A DNA stretch of 64,000 nucleotides, from assembly GCA_038025085.1 (NCBI GenBank), contig CM076142.1:6236501-6300500 (forward strand), read 5' to 3'. Origin of the DNA: Tetragonia tetragonoides (lineage: Eukaryota > Streptophyta > Magnoliopsida > Caryophyllales > Aizoaceae). Of this stretch, positions 33,831 through 46,434 are shown piece by piece. The position numbers and the translations under genes are program-made. Positions within the stretch are counted from its first letter, which is position 1. Every line of letters begins with the position of its first letter. Under the pieces are notes generated by a model. It ran no database searches. It was given only the letters and a program-made list of their open reading frames with translations, and was not told the origin of the DNA.

Positions 33831-36251
33831 AATCATATATGTATTTTTTCTGAAAATCGATTACATGTAATGTACTGTTACGGATCAGAGGATTTGATTC
33901 TTCTAAATTTAAACCACCCCACAACTACAAGGAATTGGGGGGGGGGGGGATAAGACTTAAAGAGAGAAAGAGAGAGGAGAAGAAATCATGATATTGACGA
34001 AGACTACTAGCTAGTCTATTACCCTAGCCCCTATGTGTCAATGTCAATAATGTCACTGTGAGTATCTAAGGGATGCCAATTTCTTTATAGGATGATTAAT
34101 ACTTCATAATTATACTTGTAATCACGTCATAACTATAAACCCCCAAAAAATAAAAAAGCAAGTATTATGTAATACTAATTCCTCTAAAGTTGGTCCTTAA
34201 AAAAAAAAAACTTTATTTGAAGTGGAAATAAATATTGATCAAACACGAACATAACGATATTGAGCTCAAGTCCTTTGAAGTGGGAATACATAAAGATCGA
34301 TCACGAACATATAACAGTATTGAGCCTTTTTTTTATGTAGTTTCAAGATGGTGATTAGGGACACCGTTGGTAGTGTTGTAAGATTGTTGTGGCTTAACTG
34401 TAATTAGGTAACTGCGCAAGAAGGCCATATTTTGCTGGGATTGACAAAAATTAGAGTGTTTTTGTTGCCTTAATTTGAGCATTTGTTAGAGGAGTAACAA
34501 GAGATTTGGATATGGTTATAGGATCGGGAATTCGGAATTTCGGAGTCATGTAATATTATTATTGTCACTTCAACTTGTCAAAAAAAAAATATACCTTCTA
34601 TAATTGTAATAATTGTATTGAAATTTGCCTTCCATTTCATTTCAGTCTAATTAAGACAGATTATGTATAACAGTGATGAGTTTAATTAGTACTCATGTTT
34701 GGACCAATATATTCTAAAAGAAAAAGGCATTCAAAGCAAGAGCGCAAGAAAACTTTTTGAACCAGAAAGCAAAATGATATGGTTCACAAAATTAGAAAGG
34801 GCACAAGTTAGTGGGAGAAATTTGTGCAAACACACAAATTTCGTATTGCGTAACTGAGCCGGTATTGATCACCATAAGAAGAAATGAACAAAGCTAGATA
34901 AGCTGTTGAAGCTTCAAAATAAGGACCATATTGAGTTTTCCATGTTTTACCAACAACAAAAAACAAGCTTAATAAATTGTTCAAAAAACAGGACCAATGA
35001 TTAGGTTTTAGAAAAACTTAATAATTGATGAAGATTTTGTTGCCGGGTTTTCTATAAGAAACAACTGACCAATAAATATTTGCGCCGTATAACAATGTCC
35101 CCTTTCTACACATCCGTATCTACAAGACATGTGAATGTGATGCACAAATGCATTTGTGTACGAATTTAATATTTCATAAGTATTTTAGTATGCTAATTGC
35201 TATACATACGTGGGAGCTCGTAATAATTTGGATGTCTTGTTAGCTTGTTACTGTTGTTAAGGGGACGTTTTCAGTTGATTGGTTTGTTATGTGGTATTAT
35301 TATAACTAATTAGTTTCATATTATTATTCTTTGTCTGTCTGAAAATTGATAAGCTAATAACCCCTTGATTTGGTTTTTGGTAGCGTTGCCAAATCTTTAG
35401 TTAGTTGTAATCGTAGTCCATCGTACTCCATTAGGTATGAATACATTGGATTTGGATTATAGCCATTTTAATCATAGTATATGATACAGAGTACATGCGA
35501 ATTTGGATAGTTGTGATCGAGATAAAGATTACTCCGATCCCTCCGTCCCAAAACTGTCCTATAATTTAGAACGATGAGAGTAAAACATTAGGGTAATCTT
35601 GAGAGTGATTTTAATTAGAACGCACTATAGTGATCGTAAAAAGAATTAAGCTTGAAATGAATTAATTTTGAGCTGCAATAATCCAAGCAAAATTAAGCGA
35701 TAGGCATAGTATGTATGAGAGGTGCATAATGGTAAATAACAATATCAAGAAGTTGTTGATATGAGTTGTTCAGCAATTTAGTTCTTTAAGCAATATTAGC
35801 TAGCTGACACTTTACATTAGCTCTTTTATGGGCTAACTTGGTGAAAATAAGACTGATCTTAATGCATTGAGTTTTGAGGTCCCATGTGGCTAAGCAAAAA
35901 GAAAAAGAAAAAAGAAAAGAAAACATGATGTTAACCAAATGCATCGTTACAAATTACAATAAGTTGTGGCCGGGTTTATAATGGTTGCTTAAATAGCATA
36001 AAGATAAACTCACAAATTATTGCCTAGATTTGAGGGTCTATAAAGCAGTGTGGACCCAATAAAATTATGGAAAAAAAACTTAGAATTATGAAACTATAAC
36101 TGGAAAAATAAATTAATTTGAGTTTCAATTTTGTTAGCCATAGTACTTGTTTGGTTGTTTGGACGGTTAATTAGAGGTTTTTATGAAAAGAAAAATCATA
36201 AATTGGTGCGATGTCGTTTTAATACTCTAGGAAAAGGGTGATGTATTAGAC

Positions 36252-36430
36252 GTGTTTGGATCCTCTGGAGTTCCCTTCTCTAGAGTTCTTTTTTTGTGTC
36301 TATCTCTCTCCTCTAATTACCTATTTTCAAAAATTACCCCCTCTAATCCAATAGTTCCAAAACACCCTCTCTAATCTAATAATGAGAGAAAGAGAAACTC
36401 TAGAGAAAGAACTCTAGAGAATCCGTTCCT
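36252..36430. mobile_element. 179-bp MITE with 9-bp TSD, proven by the empty site in unit 2
   Basis: The ends form an inverted pair (GGATCCTCTGGAGTTC and, reverse-complemented, GGATTCTCTAGAGTTC). The 9-mer GTATTAGAC occurs immediately on both sides (36243-36251 and 36431-36439). In unit 2 the corresponding site, at about 47398-47412, has GTATTAGAC once and no insert. The 9-bp duplication points to the Mutator superfamily. A related fragment lies at about 2600-2680. Confidence 0.9.
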
Positions 36431-36989
36431 GTATTAGACTGACATACATACTACATTCAAACAAACACTACAAGTCTACGATGGATAATCAAATTCTTTA
36501 GACTAACTAATCATACTTGTATGCCACGTGTTTGGTATATATCTAACCGCTAAGTACTTCACGTATCTTCTAATTAACTTCCTAATTCGACAAAATACAC
36601 ATTTTTGCGCATGTATGTATGTACTGTTCTCAAATACACCTGAAGAGCTACGGTTGATGATATAATAATATGGCTATGCTTTGATGGCCTGCATGCTTAG
36701 CTTGTGTAGTTGTGTTGTCTGCTGGAACTTGAACACACATATGCAGGAATATTTGCCTTTCACAACCTACACATACAATGACACCCTATTTTCTTTTCTT
36801 GTTTCCTCAAATGGTATCTTTCATTTTTTTTTTCTACACACACGACCCACGTACGTAAAATAAATACTCACGGGAATAAATATTGATCAGTACGATTAGC
36901 TTTTCAAAATTCTATTCCTTACCTCCATTATATATTTACAAAAACTCGTATGAGTCGATCTTACGATAAGATTACCCATACAAACATAA

Positions 36990-37205
36990 CTGGTCCTCGG
37001 TCCGGTCTAAAAGTCCGGTTCAGATGTCAAAAGCTTAAAATTGCTCCTAGGTTCTTTTTATAAAAAAAAAAAAAAAAAACGGTCTTGGTTTTTTTTTTAA
37101 AACCCGGTTCGGTCCGATCTCAGACCGGTCATGGGTGGTCCGATCTCAGACCGGTCACGGGAGGTCCGGTCTGGTTCGGTCCTGGTTTGGACCGGTGAAC
37201 AACCC
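36990..37205. mobile_element. MITE-like element with CCGGTC repeats (probably 5'-truncated hAT type)
   Basis: Degenerate CGGTCCGGTC units surround an A-run and T-run. The right end, reverse-complemented, starts TAGGGTTGTTCACCGGTCC, which resembles the TAGGGGTG ends of the elements at 48003 and 53206. The left TIR is not visible. It sits at the junction between the two duplication units. Confidence 0.5.
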
Positions 37206-37284
37206 TACTAGAAGGTGCAAATAAAAACTGTGTGTAAAACAATAATATCAAGTGGGGCTTTACTAGCTTACATAAATCAAGTAG

Positions 37285-37475
37285 ATGTGGTTGAGTGGTA
37301 GAGTATCATTCAACCTTAATCAAGGTTGAGGATTCGAATCTTGCATTGGGCATGAAGCAGTTTTAAATTCCTTGGCGAGTTGTCTCACCTTTAAGGTGCC
37401 TACAAACTAGCACGTGGAAATAGTCAATGTGGTTGACGATGGATATCCTTGATTGTGAACTCAAAAAAAAGAAAT
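37285..37475 (+). mobile_element. tRNA-derived SINE
   Basis: The head has Pol III promoter-like boxes: A box GTGGTTGAGTGGTAGAG and B box GGATTCGAATCTTGC about 35 nt later, as in a tRNA-derived SINE. The body follows, with TTGGCGAGTTGTCTCACC, and an A-run near 37460 ends it. The matching stretch in unit 1 (27386-27400) lacks it, so it was inserted in unit 2. Confidence 0.75.
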
Positions 37476-38006
37476 TATTATATATACACTTATTATTATA
37501 AAACTTCATGGGAATACAGGGTATATAAGCCTATTAGGTGTGCACATATGAACAAATTCTCAATTTCTCTTATCCATATCCATTTTGCCGGGGGTTGGTG
37601 AACTTGGGAAAGCTGATGCTAGCTTATGAATTACTCGTATTTATTTATTTTTAAGGCATGAGGATGCCCTCAATAACTTTCTAAAATAAAGACCCGTTAT
37701 TATATGCATGCCATGCGACTACGGCTCATGTACGCAAGTAATCAGGACATGACCCGACCAGGCCACCTCTTTATATATGCAATTTGCATCTTTCCGAATT
37801 TCCAGTTAGACTTAAAAGGCTAGGAAATGGCTTTAAGTCGTGTATGGACCTTTTCTGGAAATCGATTACATGTAATGTACTGTTAGCAATCAGACTATTG
37901 ATTTCTTCTAACTTTACTACCCCACAACTAAAGGGGGAGGAGATAAGATAGAGGAGAAGAAATCCTGATATCCACGAAGACTACCCTATGTGTCAATCTC
38001 AGTATG

Positions 38007-38154
38007 TGTTACGAGATCTTGTTACAAGATCTCCGAGATTATAAGCGTGACCTTTGTAATATTCTGTTACGCCCATTTATAGCAGGTTATATTAGAGTTT
38101 GATATTGTTTAGGATTGTTTCCTTTTAGCAGAAGATATTGTATAGGGTTAGGGG

Positions 38155-38192
<38 letters not shown>

Positions 38193-38238
38193 CGTACAGA
38201 TCAATATAGAAATCATCTTTTCTGCCTCAAACTTGTCA
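38007..38238 (+). repeat. 5' LTR of the copia element (232 bp)
   Basis: Begins TGTTACGAGATC, contains a long TA microsatellite at about 38156-38190 and ends CTTGTCA. It differs from the 3' LTR mainly in the TA tract length and a few substitutions, which suggests a fairly recent insertion. Confidence 0.93.
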
Positions 38239-38310
38239 TGGTATCAGAGCGTGAAAGATCCATAAACAAACCCTGAACCAAAACTCAAAAAAAAACCCTA
38301 AACCCTAACA

Positions 38311-41300
38311 ATGGCCGTGGAAGATGATCCACCACCACCATAAATTGACTCAAAAATCCCCTTATTTCCTAGGTCCTCAAGATAGACCTGGTGATTTTAT
38401 TACTGCAGCCAGATTTAATGGCGAAAATTATGATGATTGGGCTGGTGAAATTGAAACCGCCCTTCAAGCCCGAAGAAAGTTCGGATTTTTAGATGGTATG
38501 ATTGTATCTCCAACATCTCCTTGCACACAAGATGATTGGAATACAATTCAAGCCATGTTGGTATCTTGGATTATGAATACCATCACAGCAGAAGTGAAAA
38601 GTACCTTGTCCAAATATAAAGACGCCAGGCGTCTATGGGAGACACATAAGGAGCAATTTTCTCTTACGAATGGACCACGCATACAGCAATTAAAGGCGGC
38701 CATCTCTGACTGTAAGCAAACCAAATCCATGCCAGTTGCTTCTTACTATGGCAAACTCACGACTCTATGGGAGGAATTGCATAACCATGAACCCTTGATT
38801 ACTTGTTCTTGCTGTACAAAGTGTACCGCAAGCCTTGAACATGAGCGTCGCCGTGCAAAGGACATGCTTCATGAATTTTTGATGGGTTTATATACTCCAT
38901 CTTATGGTCCTTTGCGATCAAATATTCTTGCTCAAGACCCTCTGCCCTCTCTCAGCCGTGCCTATCAGTTAGTTATTCAAGATGAATGAGTTAGAACGTC
39001 TTCGTCCATACCCGAGGAGACATCCGACGTGGTTGGATTTTCTGTGCGAACTAGTGGGCGCACACGAGGCAAAATAGAGAAATCTGATAAATCACATCTT
39101 TCTTGCACCTACTGTAATAAGACAGGCCACGAAGTAACTAATTGCTTCGAAATTCATGGATATCCAGAATGGTGGAAGGATCGTGTGAAGTCTGACAGCG
39201 GATCAGGTATGACCAAATTGATGATTGGTCGTAACCAAAAACCAACGACCTCTTCTTCTTCTCTTGCGACAGGACGTGGTCGGGGGGGGGGGGTCCGTGC
39301 CAATGCTGCAGTTGTTTCAGAACCCACTGGAACATTATCTGCAGAATTATTTTCCGCTGATCAGTGGAAGGCGCTTGCAAGTGTCTTTGGTGATATGACT
39401 GTTTCTGGTAATCGTTTGAGTGGTAAGATTAATGGTCATTCTTGGATTATTGATACAGGTGCATCTAATCATGTTATTGGTAATCTTTCTCTATTATTTG
39501 ATGTGAAAGACATCTTATGTCTTGTTGGTCTTCCTGATGGAAAGAAAGTGGTTGCAACAAAGAAGGGATCAGTACGATTGTCGGATGCTATGACTCTCAC
39601 TCATGTTCTTTATGTCCCTCTCTTGAATTGCAGCTTATTGTCTGTGTCACAATTGTGTGTTGATTTGGATAGTATTGTCATTTTTAATCAATATGTGTGT
39701 ACTATACAGGACCAAACGAGGAAGCTGATTGGAACGGGAAGTAAGCAAGATGGACTCTACTACTTCAAGGGACCACAAACAGTGCAGACAGTCACAGTGG
39801 ACGCGGACGCTTCTTCTTTGGCTCTTTGGCATGCTAGGATGGGGCATCCTTCAGAAAAAGTAGTAAAATTGCTCCCTCCCGTTTGTAATTCTAAAGGTAG
39901 TTTGAATAAAGCCTGTGAAGTGTGTTTTAGAGCTAAACATCCCAGAGACAAATTTCCTTTGAGTGAGAATAAAGCTAGTCGAATATTTGAACTAATTCAT
40001 ATTGATTTGTGGGGCGGCTATCGTCATACATCTTCTTGTGGTGCTAGATATTTTTTGACTATTGTGGATGATTTTTCTCGGGCTGTGTGGGTTTATTTGA
40101 TGGATGATAAAACAGAGGTCTTTTCTAAATTTATGTCCTTTGTTGCTATGGTTGAGCGACAATTTTCTCAAACCATAAAAATTGTTCGGAGTGATAATGG
40201 AACAGAATTCCGGTGTTTGCTTGGTTATTTTACTGCTTGTGGTATCCTATTTCAAACCTCATGCACTGGGACACCACAACAAAATGGGAGAGTTGAGAGA
40301 AAACACAAACACATTCTAAATGTTGCCCGCGCCTTGCACTTCCAAGCAAATTTGCCTATTTATTTTTGGGGGGAGAGTGTTTTGGCCGCTGCCCATTTAA
40401 TCAATAGAACTCCTTCCACTGTCCTTGACAATCTCACTCCGTTTGATAAATTGTTTGGTTATTCTCCATGTTATGATGCCATTCGAATGTTTGGGTCTTT
40501 ATGTTTTGCCCACAACCAAAAGACAAAGGGGGATAAATTTGAGAGTCGTAGTCGTAAATGCATATTTGTTGGGTATCCGTTTGGTCAAAAGGGATGGCGG
40601 CTTTATAATCTTGATAAACATGAGTTCTTTGTGTCAAGAGACGTAAAATTCTTTGAAGAGATTTTTTCCTTTGTTGACACGGAAGCTAGCAATATTAGGC
40701 CATCGAATCACTTTGAAATGGATGTGGATATTGATTTAGATTTTGCAGATTTTTTTGAAGACTCCACTGTTTCCACTGTCCCTAATACCAGGAAAACAAC
40801 AGATGAGGGTCTAGATGTGCCTATTATCCCAATGACCCTAATTCCTCTGCCACTGTCAATACTGGTTCTGACCAAACCACACATCCGGCAAGCCCAATAG
40901 AAATAGAACAGCCTAGTGTTGTGGACGATTCTGTCCAAACTGGGTCTGGGTCTGACCATACTGAAGAACAGGCATGCTTAAATAATCAGGGTTCCGAAGA
41001 AGTTTTGGGTCGTGGAAAGCGCACTAAAACCCCGTCCGTGCTCCTAAAGGATTATGTTACTCACAACGTTGTTAAAGAGAGTCCATCGAACAATGCTACT
41101 TCCCTTCCACAACATACCTCAGGTACTCCTTTTCCTATAGCACATTATATTAATTGTGACAATTTCTCTCTGCCCTATCGCAAGTTTCTTGTAGCTGTTA
41201 CTACAGGAGAGGAACCTCGGTCTTTTAAGGAGGCCATGAAAGATGATGGGTGGAAGAAGGCTATGCAAGAGGAAATTAAAGTCTTAGAGGATAATGGTAC

Positions 41301-42747
41301 TTGGACTCTCGAATCACTTCCACCTGGCAAGAGTGCACTGGGAAATCAATGGGTTTATAAGAGGAAATACCTCTCCAATGGAGATCTTGAGCGGTTAAAA
41401 GCTCGCTTGGTTATCTTTGGAAATCATCAAATAGAAGGCTTGGATTATTCTGAGACCTTTGCTCCCGTTGCCAAAATGGCAACCATTCGTGCTTTTCTAG
41501 CCATTGTCGCTTTCAAGAATTAGGAACTTCACCAAATGGATGTTCATAATGCCTTTCTCCATGGTGATCTTGATGAGGAAGTTTATATGAAATTACCTCC
41601 TGGTTTCACGTCATCGGAGCCAAATTTGGTTTGTCGTCTTCGCAAATCTCTATATGGCTTAAAACAAGCACCCCGTTGTTGGTTTGCAAAACTGGTCACT
41701 GCTTTGAAAGGGTATGGCTTTCTTCAGTCTTACTCTGATTATTCATTGTTTACTTACGCTAAAAATGGCGTGCAGCTCAATGTCTTGGTGTACGTTGATG
41801 ATTTAATTATTTCTGGCAATGATTCTGTTGCTTTAAGTGCTTTCAAGGCCTATTTGGGTGACTGTTTTCATATGAAAGACCTTGGTCCACTTAAATATTT
41901 TCTTGGTATTGAGGTAGCTCGGAGTACAGCTGACTTATTTCTTTGTCAAAGAAAGTATACCCTTGACATTATTACTGAGGTCGGCCTCTTGGGGGCAAAA
42001 CCAGCAGACACTCCTATTGAACAAAATCACAAGTTAGGCCATGCTATTGGTGCCAAACTTGATGATCCAGAATCCTATCGACGGCTTGTAGGTCGTCTTG
42101 TGTATTTGTCTGTCACACGACCTGACTTGGCATATTCGGTTCACATTTTATCTCAAGTTATGCAAGATCCTCACCAAGAGCATTGGGATGCCGCTCTACG
42201 GGTTGTGCGTTATTTGAAGGGAACTCCAGGTCAAGGTATTTTATTGCGAGCTGACAGTGACTTATCTTTAAATGGATGGTGTGACTCGGATTGGGCTGCC
42301 TGCCCCCTCACACGGCGCTCCTTAACGGGTTGGCTGGTATTCCTTGGTCAATCACCTATCTCATGGAAAACAAAGAAGCAAACTACTGTCTCAAAGTCTT
42401 CCACTGAAATAGAATATCGCTCCATGGCTGCCTTCACATGTGAGCTCAAGTGGTTGAAAGGTGTGTTATTAAGCTTGGGTGTTCATCATCCCAAAGCTAT
42501 ACCATTGTTTTGTGATAGCCAATCGGCTTTACATATTGTCCGCAATCCTGTTTATCATGAACGCACGAAGCATATTGAAGTTGATTGTCACTTTGTTCGA
42601 GATGCTATTACCGAAGGTCTGATTGAACCATCTTATGTGCCTACGACAGTGCAATTGGTTGACTTATTTACAAAGGCTCTAGGCAGGAAGCAGTTTGATC
42701 TACTACTCAGCAAGTTGGGCATCGTAAATCCCCACGCTCCAACTTGA
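38311..42747 (+). pseudogene. Copia gag-pol polyprotein, broken
   Basis: The gag ATG at 38311 meets a TAA at 38341, and the conserved gag sequence continues in another frame (frameshift near the CCACCA run). A TGA at 38987 interrupts gag. Then come the zinc knuckle CTYCNKTGHEVTNC, protease WIIDTGASNH, integrase (HARMGHPS, CEVCFRAKH, DDFSRAVWVY, RSDNGTEF, GTPQQNGRVER), a second frameshift at about 40825-40833, and reverse transcriptase. The RT is broken by a TAG at 41521, where related elements have Trp in the phrase KNWELHQMDV. It then shows MDVHNAFLHGDL and YVDDLIISG, and RNase H (CDSQSALHI) follows. Two frameshifts and two stops mean it is not autonomous. Confidence 0.93.
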
Positions 42748-42754
42748 GGGGGGG

Positions 42755-42963
42755 TGTTACGAGATCTTGTTACAAGATCTCCGAGATTATAGGCGTGACC
42801 TTTGTTATATTCTGTTGCGCCCATTTATGGCAGGTTATATTAGAGTTTGATATTGTTTAGGATTGTTTCCTTTTAGCAAAAGATATTGTATAGGGTTAGG
42901 GCTGTATATATATATTGCGTACAGATCAATATAGAAATCATCTTTTCTGCCTCAAACTTGTCA
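42755..42963 (+). repeat. 3' LTR of the copia element (209 bp)
   Basis: Same ends as the 5' LTR. The TA tract is short (GTATATATATATTGCG), which accounts for most of the 23-bp length difference. Confidence 0.93.
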
Positions 42964-43149
42964 GTATGTCATTGTGATTTGTGTGTTTTTGGCCTCCGTA
43001 TTTCATAGTCTGAGGTGAAATTCTTAAGCACTCTTGTTTCATGACGCAACACCCTATCCCATGGAGTCCAGTGAGCGCGCCCATGTCCCCGCACTAGAGA
43101 TCGTCATGTCCTATGTATCAGCGTCCAGCGAGCGGGTCGAGCGCCATAT

Positions 43150-45240
43150 CCCATGTCCATGGGTGAAATCGAAATTCGATAACCCGGATGACCGCCACAG
43201 GGCATCAGAGGTCTTCTAGGGGACAATGGACCTCCCGGAAAAGTTTGGGCAAAATCGAGAACTGAGCCCTGGGAAGCCGAAAACCAAAGGCTATAGTCCA
43301 CGTTTTTTGGGCTTCCGGGAGGCCCCGAAAGTGGCCGGGAAAAAAGTTTGATATTTTCGCACAACATCGCAAGGGACATCCCTAAGGAACATGGGAGGGC
43401 CTCAGGGTCCATTATTGGGTCCCTAATATGCTTGGAAGAGCGTTTTTATGGAACACCGATGAAAGGGCCTAAACACCGAAAACATGGGTGATATCGAAGT
43501 TCGGGGATCTTGATGACATTCCTGGGGCACCGAGGGTTCTCTAACGCCATGATAGACCCCTCGGAGAAGTTTGGGTAAAAATGACACTCGGGTCCTTGAA
43601 AGCCGAAAATGTAGGCTATAATCCACGTTTTTTGCTCCCCGGGGGCTCAGGAATGAAGGTGAAATTTTTTGCACTACATCACAAGGGACACCCTTAGGGA
43701 ACATGGGAGGTCTCCGGTGTCTGTAATCGGGTCTCTGATAGGCTTGGAAGGGCGTTTTCACGAAACACCGACGTAAGGGCCCAAACAGCAAACGCATGAG
43801 TGATATCAAAGTTCGGGGATCCTGATGAACCTCCCGGGGCACCAAGGGTCTCTAAGGTCATGATAGACTCCTCGGAGAAGTTTGGGAAAAAATGACACCC
43901 GGGCTCCGGAAAGCCAAAAACGTAGGCTATAATCCATGTTCTTTTGGCTCCCAGTGGCCCCAGAACGAAGGTGGATGTTTTCGCACCACATCGCAAAGGA
44001 CACCACTAGGAAACATGTGAGGCCCCCGGGGTCCGTTATCGGGTCCCTGATAGGGTTGGAAGGACGTTTTTACGGAACACCGATGTAAGGGCCCACACCA
44101 AAAGCATGTGTGATATCGGAGTTTGGGGATCCTGATGACCCTCCAGGGGTATCAAGGGTTCTCTAAGGTCATGATAGACCGTCCGAAGAAGTTTGGGCAT
44201 ATATGACACCCGGGCCCCGAGAAGCCGAAAACGTAGGCTATCATCCACGTTTTTTTGGCTCCCGGGGGTCCCCGTAATGAAGGTGGATATTTTCGCACCA
44301 CATCGCAAGGGACACCCCTAGGGAACACATGAGGCCCACGGGGTCAGTTATCGGGTCTTTGATAGGCTTGGAAGGGCGTTTTTACGGAACTCCGACGTAA
44401 AAGGCCTTAACACCGAACGCATGGTGATATCGAAGTTCGGGGATCCTGATGACCTTCGCAGGGCACCGACGGTTTTCTAAGGTCATGATAGACTCGGAGA
44501 AGTTTGGGCAAAAATGAAACCCGAGCCCTGGGAAGCCGAAAAAGTAGGCTATAATCCACTTTTTTTTGGCTCCCAGGGGGCCCTGGAATGAAGGTGGATA
44601 TTTTCGCACCACATCGCAAAGGACACACCTAGGGAACTTAGGAGACCCCCCGGGTCCGTTATCGGGTCCCTGATAGGCTTGGAATGGCGTATTTACGGAA
44701 CACCGATGTAAGCCCGAACACCAAACGCATGAGTGATATTGAATTTCGGGGATCATGATGACCCTCCCGGGACACTGAGTGTCATCCAAGGTCATGATAG
44801 ACTCCCGAAAAAGTTTGGGGAAAAATGACACCCGGGCCTCGGGAAGCCGAAAACGTAGGCTATTATCCACATTTATTTGGCTCCTGGGGGCCTCGGAATA
44901 GATGTGGATATTTTTGCACTATATCTCAACGGACACCACTAGGGAACATGTGAGGCCCCCAGGCTCCGTTATCGGGTCCCTGATAGGCTTGGAAGAACAT
45001 TTTTACGGAACACCAATGTAAGGGCCTGAACACCAAACGCATGGGTAATATCAAAGAACAGAGATCCTGATGACCCTCTTGGGACATCAAGGGTTCTCTA
45101 AGGTCATATTAGACCCCTCGGGGAAATTTTGGCAAAAATGACATCCAAGTCCCGAAAAGCCGAAAACGTAGGCTATAATCCACGTTCTTTTGGCTCACAG
45201 GACGCCCCGAAACGAATGTGGATATTTTCACACCACGTCG
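43150..45240 (-). repeat. Array B: 310-bp tandem repeats, about 6.5 units
   Basis: The same family and orientation as array A. The landmark TTGGAAGRGCG or its variants recurs at about 43432, 43744, 44056, 44368, 44679 and 44989, so spacing is a very regular 310-312 bp. It carries the same variant first unit as array A (with GTGGCCGGRA), showing that the array existed before the segmental duplication. Confidence 0.92.
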
Positions 45241-46386
45241 CAAAGGCCACCGCTAAGAAACTTCTAGTTTTGGGCCTCCCAACGGATATTTTAAGCCTCT
45301 TAAAAATTAAAAACGGTGTCTGGAGGAGACGGAGAGGGAGAGAAAAAATAGGAGGAGAAGTAAAATAATTATAAGATAGACCAAATATCACCTAAATTAT
45401 ATATGTATTTTTTCTGAAAAGTGATTACATGTAATGTACTGTTAGCGTTCAGAGGATTGATTCTTCTAAATTTACGAAGGACTACTAGTCTATTACCCTA
45501 GCCCCTATGTGTCAATGTCACTATGTCACTATATCTAAGGGATGCCAGTTTCTTTATAGGATGATTAATACTTCATAATTATACTTGTGATCACGTCACA
45601 AATATAAACTTCCATAAAATAAAAGAGCAAGTATTATATAAGACTAACTCCTTTGAAGTGGGTTCTTCAAAAACAACCTCCTCTGAAGTGAGAATAAATA
45701 TTGATCGAACACGAACATAATGATATTGAGCACAACTCCTTTGAAGTGGAAATATATAAAGATGGACCACGAACATAACAATTTTGAGCCATTTTTTATG
45801 CAGTTTTAGGATGGTGAAGGGATACTGTTTGTAGTGTTGTAAGATTGTTGCGACTCTTAACTGTAATTAGGTCATTGAGCAAGAAGGCCATATTTTTGTT
45901 GGGATTGACAAAATTAGAGTGTTTTTGTTGCCTTAGTGTGCGCATTTGTTAGAGGAGTCACAAGAGATTTGGATATGGTTATAGGATCGGAGATTCGGAG
46001 TCACGTAATATAATTGTCTCTTGCTTGAATTTGTCAAAAAAAAATAAAATATTTATACCTTCTACAATTGTAATAATTGTATTGAAATTTGCCTTCCATT
46101 TCATTTCATCCTAATAATTAAGACAGATTATGAATAAAGGTAGTGATAAGTTTTAGTTCTCATGTTTGGACCAACATATTCTAAAAGAAAAAGGCATTCA
46201 AAACAAGAGTACAAGAAAACTTTTTGAACCAGAAAGCAAAATGATATAGTTCACAAAATTAGAAAGGGCACAAGTTAGTGGGGGAAATTTGTGCAAACAC
46301 ACAAATTTCGTATTGCGTAATTGAGCCGGTATTGATTGCCATGGGAAGAAATGAGCAAAGCTAGGCTGTTGTCCTGTTGAAGCTTC

Positions 46387-46434
46387 AAAATAAGGACCAT
46401 ATTTCCACCAAAAAAAAAAAATAAGGACCTTATT
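46387..46434 (+). repeat. Micro-insertion with 17-bp target duplication
   Basis: AAAATAAGGACCATATT (46387-46403) and AAAATAAGGACCTTATT (46418-46434) flank a 14-bp insert, TCCACC plus an A-run. Unit 1 has a single copy of this site at about 34917, so the insertion is private to unit 2. The structure is that of a retroposon reduced to its tail. Confidence 0.85.

Larger units (their letters stand above)
31108..36950. repeat. Tandem segmental duplication, unit 1 (main body)
   Basis: This block is repeated in the same orientation at 37651-47960. Matching landmarks, in order: GGCATGAGGATGCCCTCAAT (31112 and 37656), the 310-bp array (31628-33680 and 43150-45240), AAGATTGTTG...CTGTAATTAGG (34380 and 45840), CCGTATAACAATGTCCCC (35085 and 46595), GGTAGCGYTGCCAAATC (35380 and 46880) and TGATGGCCTGCATGCTTAGC (36683 and 47685). 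Unit 1 has about 430 bp (35500-35930) that unit 2 lacks, plus a private MITE at 36252-36430. The right end is near 36950. No protein gene is recognisable. Confidence 0.9.
38007..42963 (+). mobile_element. Ty1-copia LTR retrotransposon, complete but degenerate
   Basis: 4957 bp bounded by LTRs that start TGTTACGAGATC and end CTTGTCA, with the 5-bp target duplication GTATG at 38002-38006 and 42964-42968. The 5' LTR is followed at once by a primer-binding site TGGTATCAGAGC (initiator Met tRNA type). The 3' LTR is preceded by a polypurine tract TTGAGGGGGGG. Domain order gag-protease-integrase-RT-RNase H defines copia; the compact size and short LTRs suggest the Ale/Retrofit group. It lies inside the left direct repeat of array B, so it arrived after the array. 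Confidence 0.95.

Noticed and set aside
43104..44870. CRISPR-like or phage-like repeat array
   Set aside because: Unit length of 310 bp without unique spacers, in a plant genome; it is a tandem repeat.
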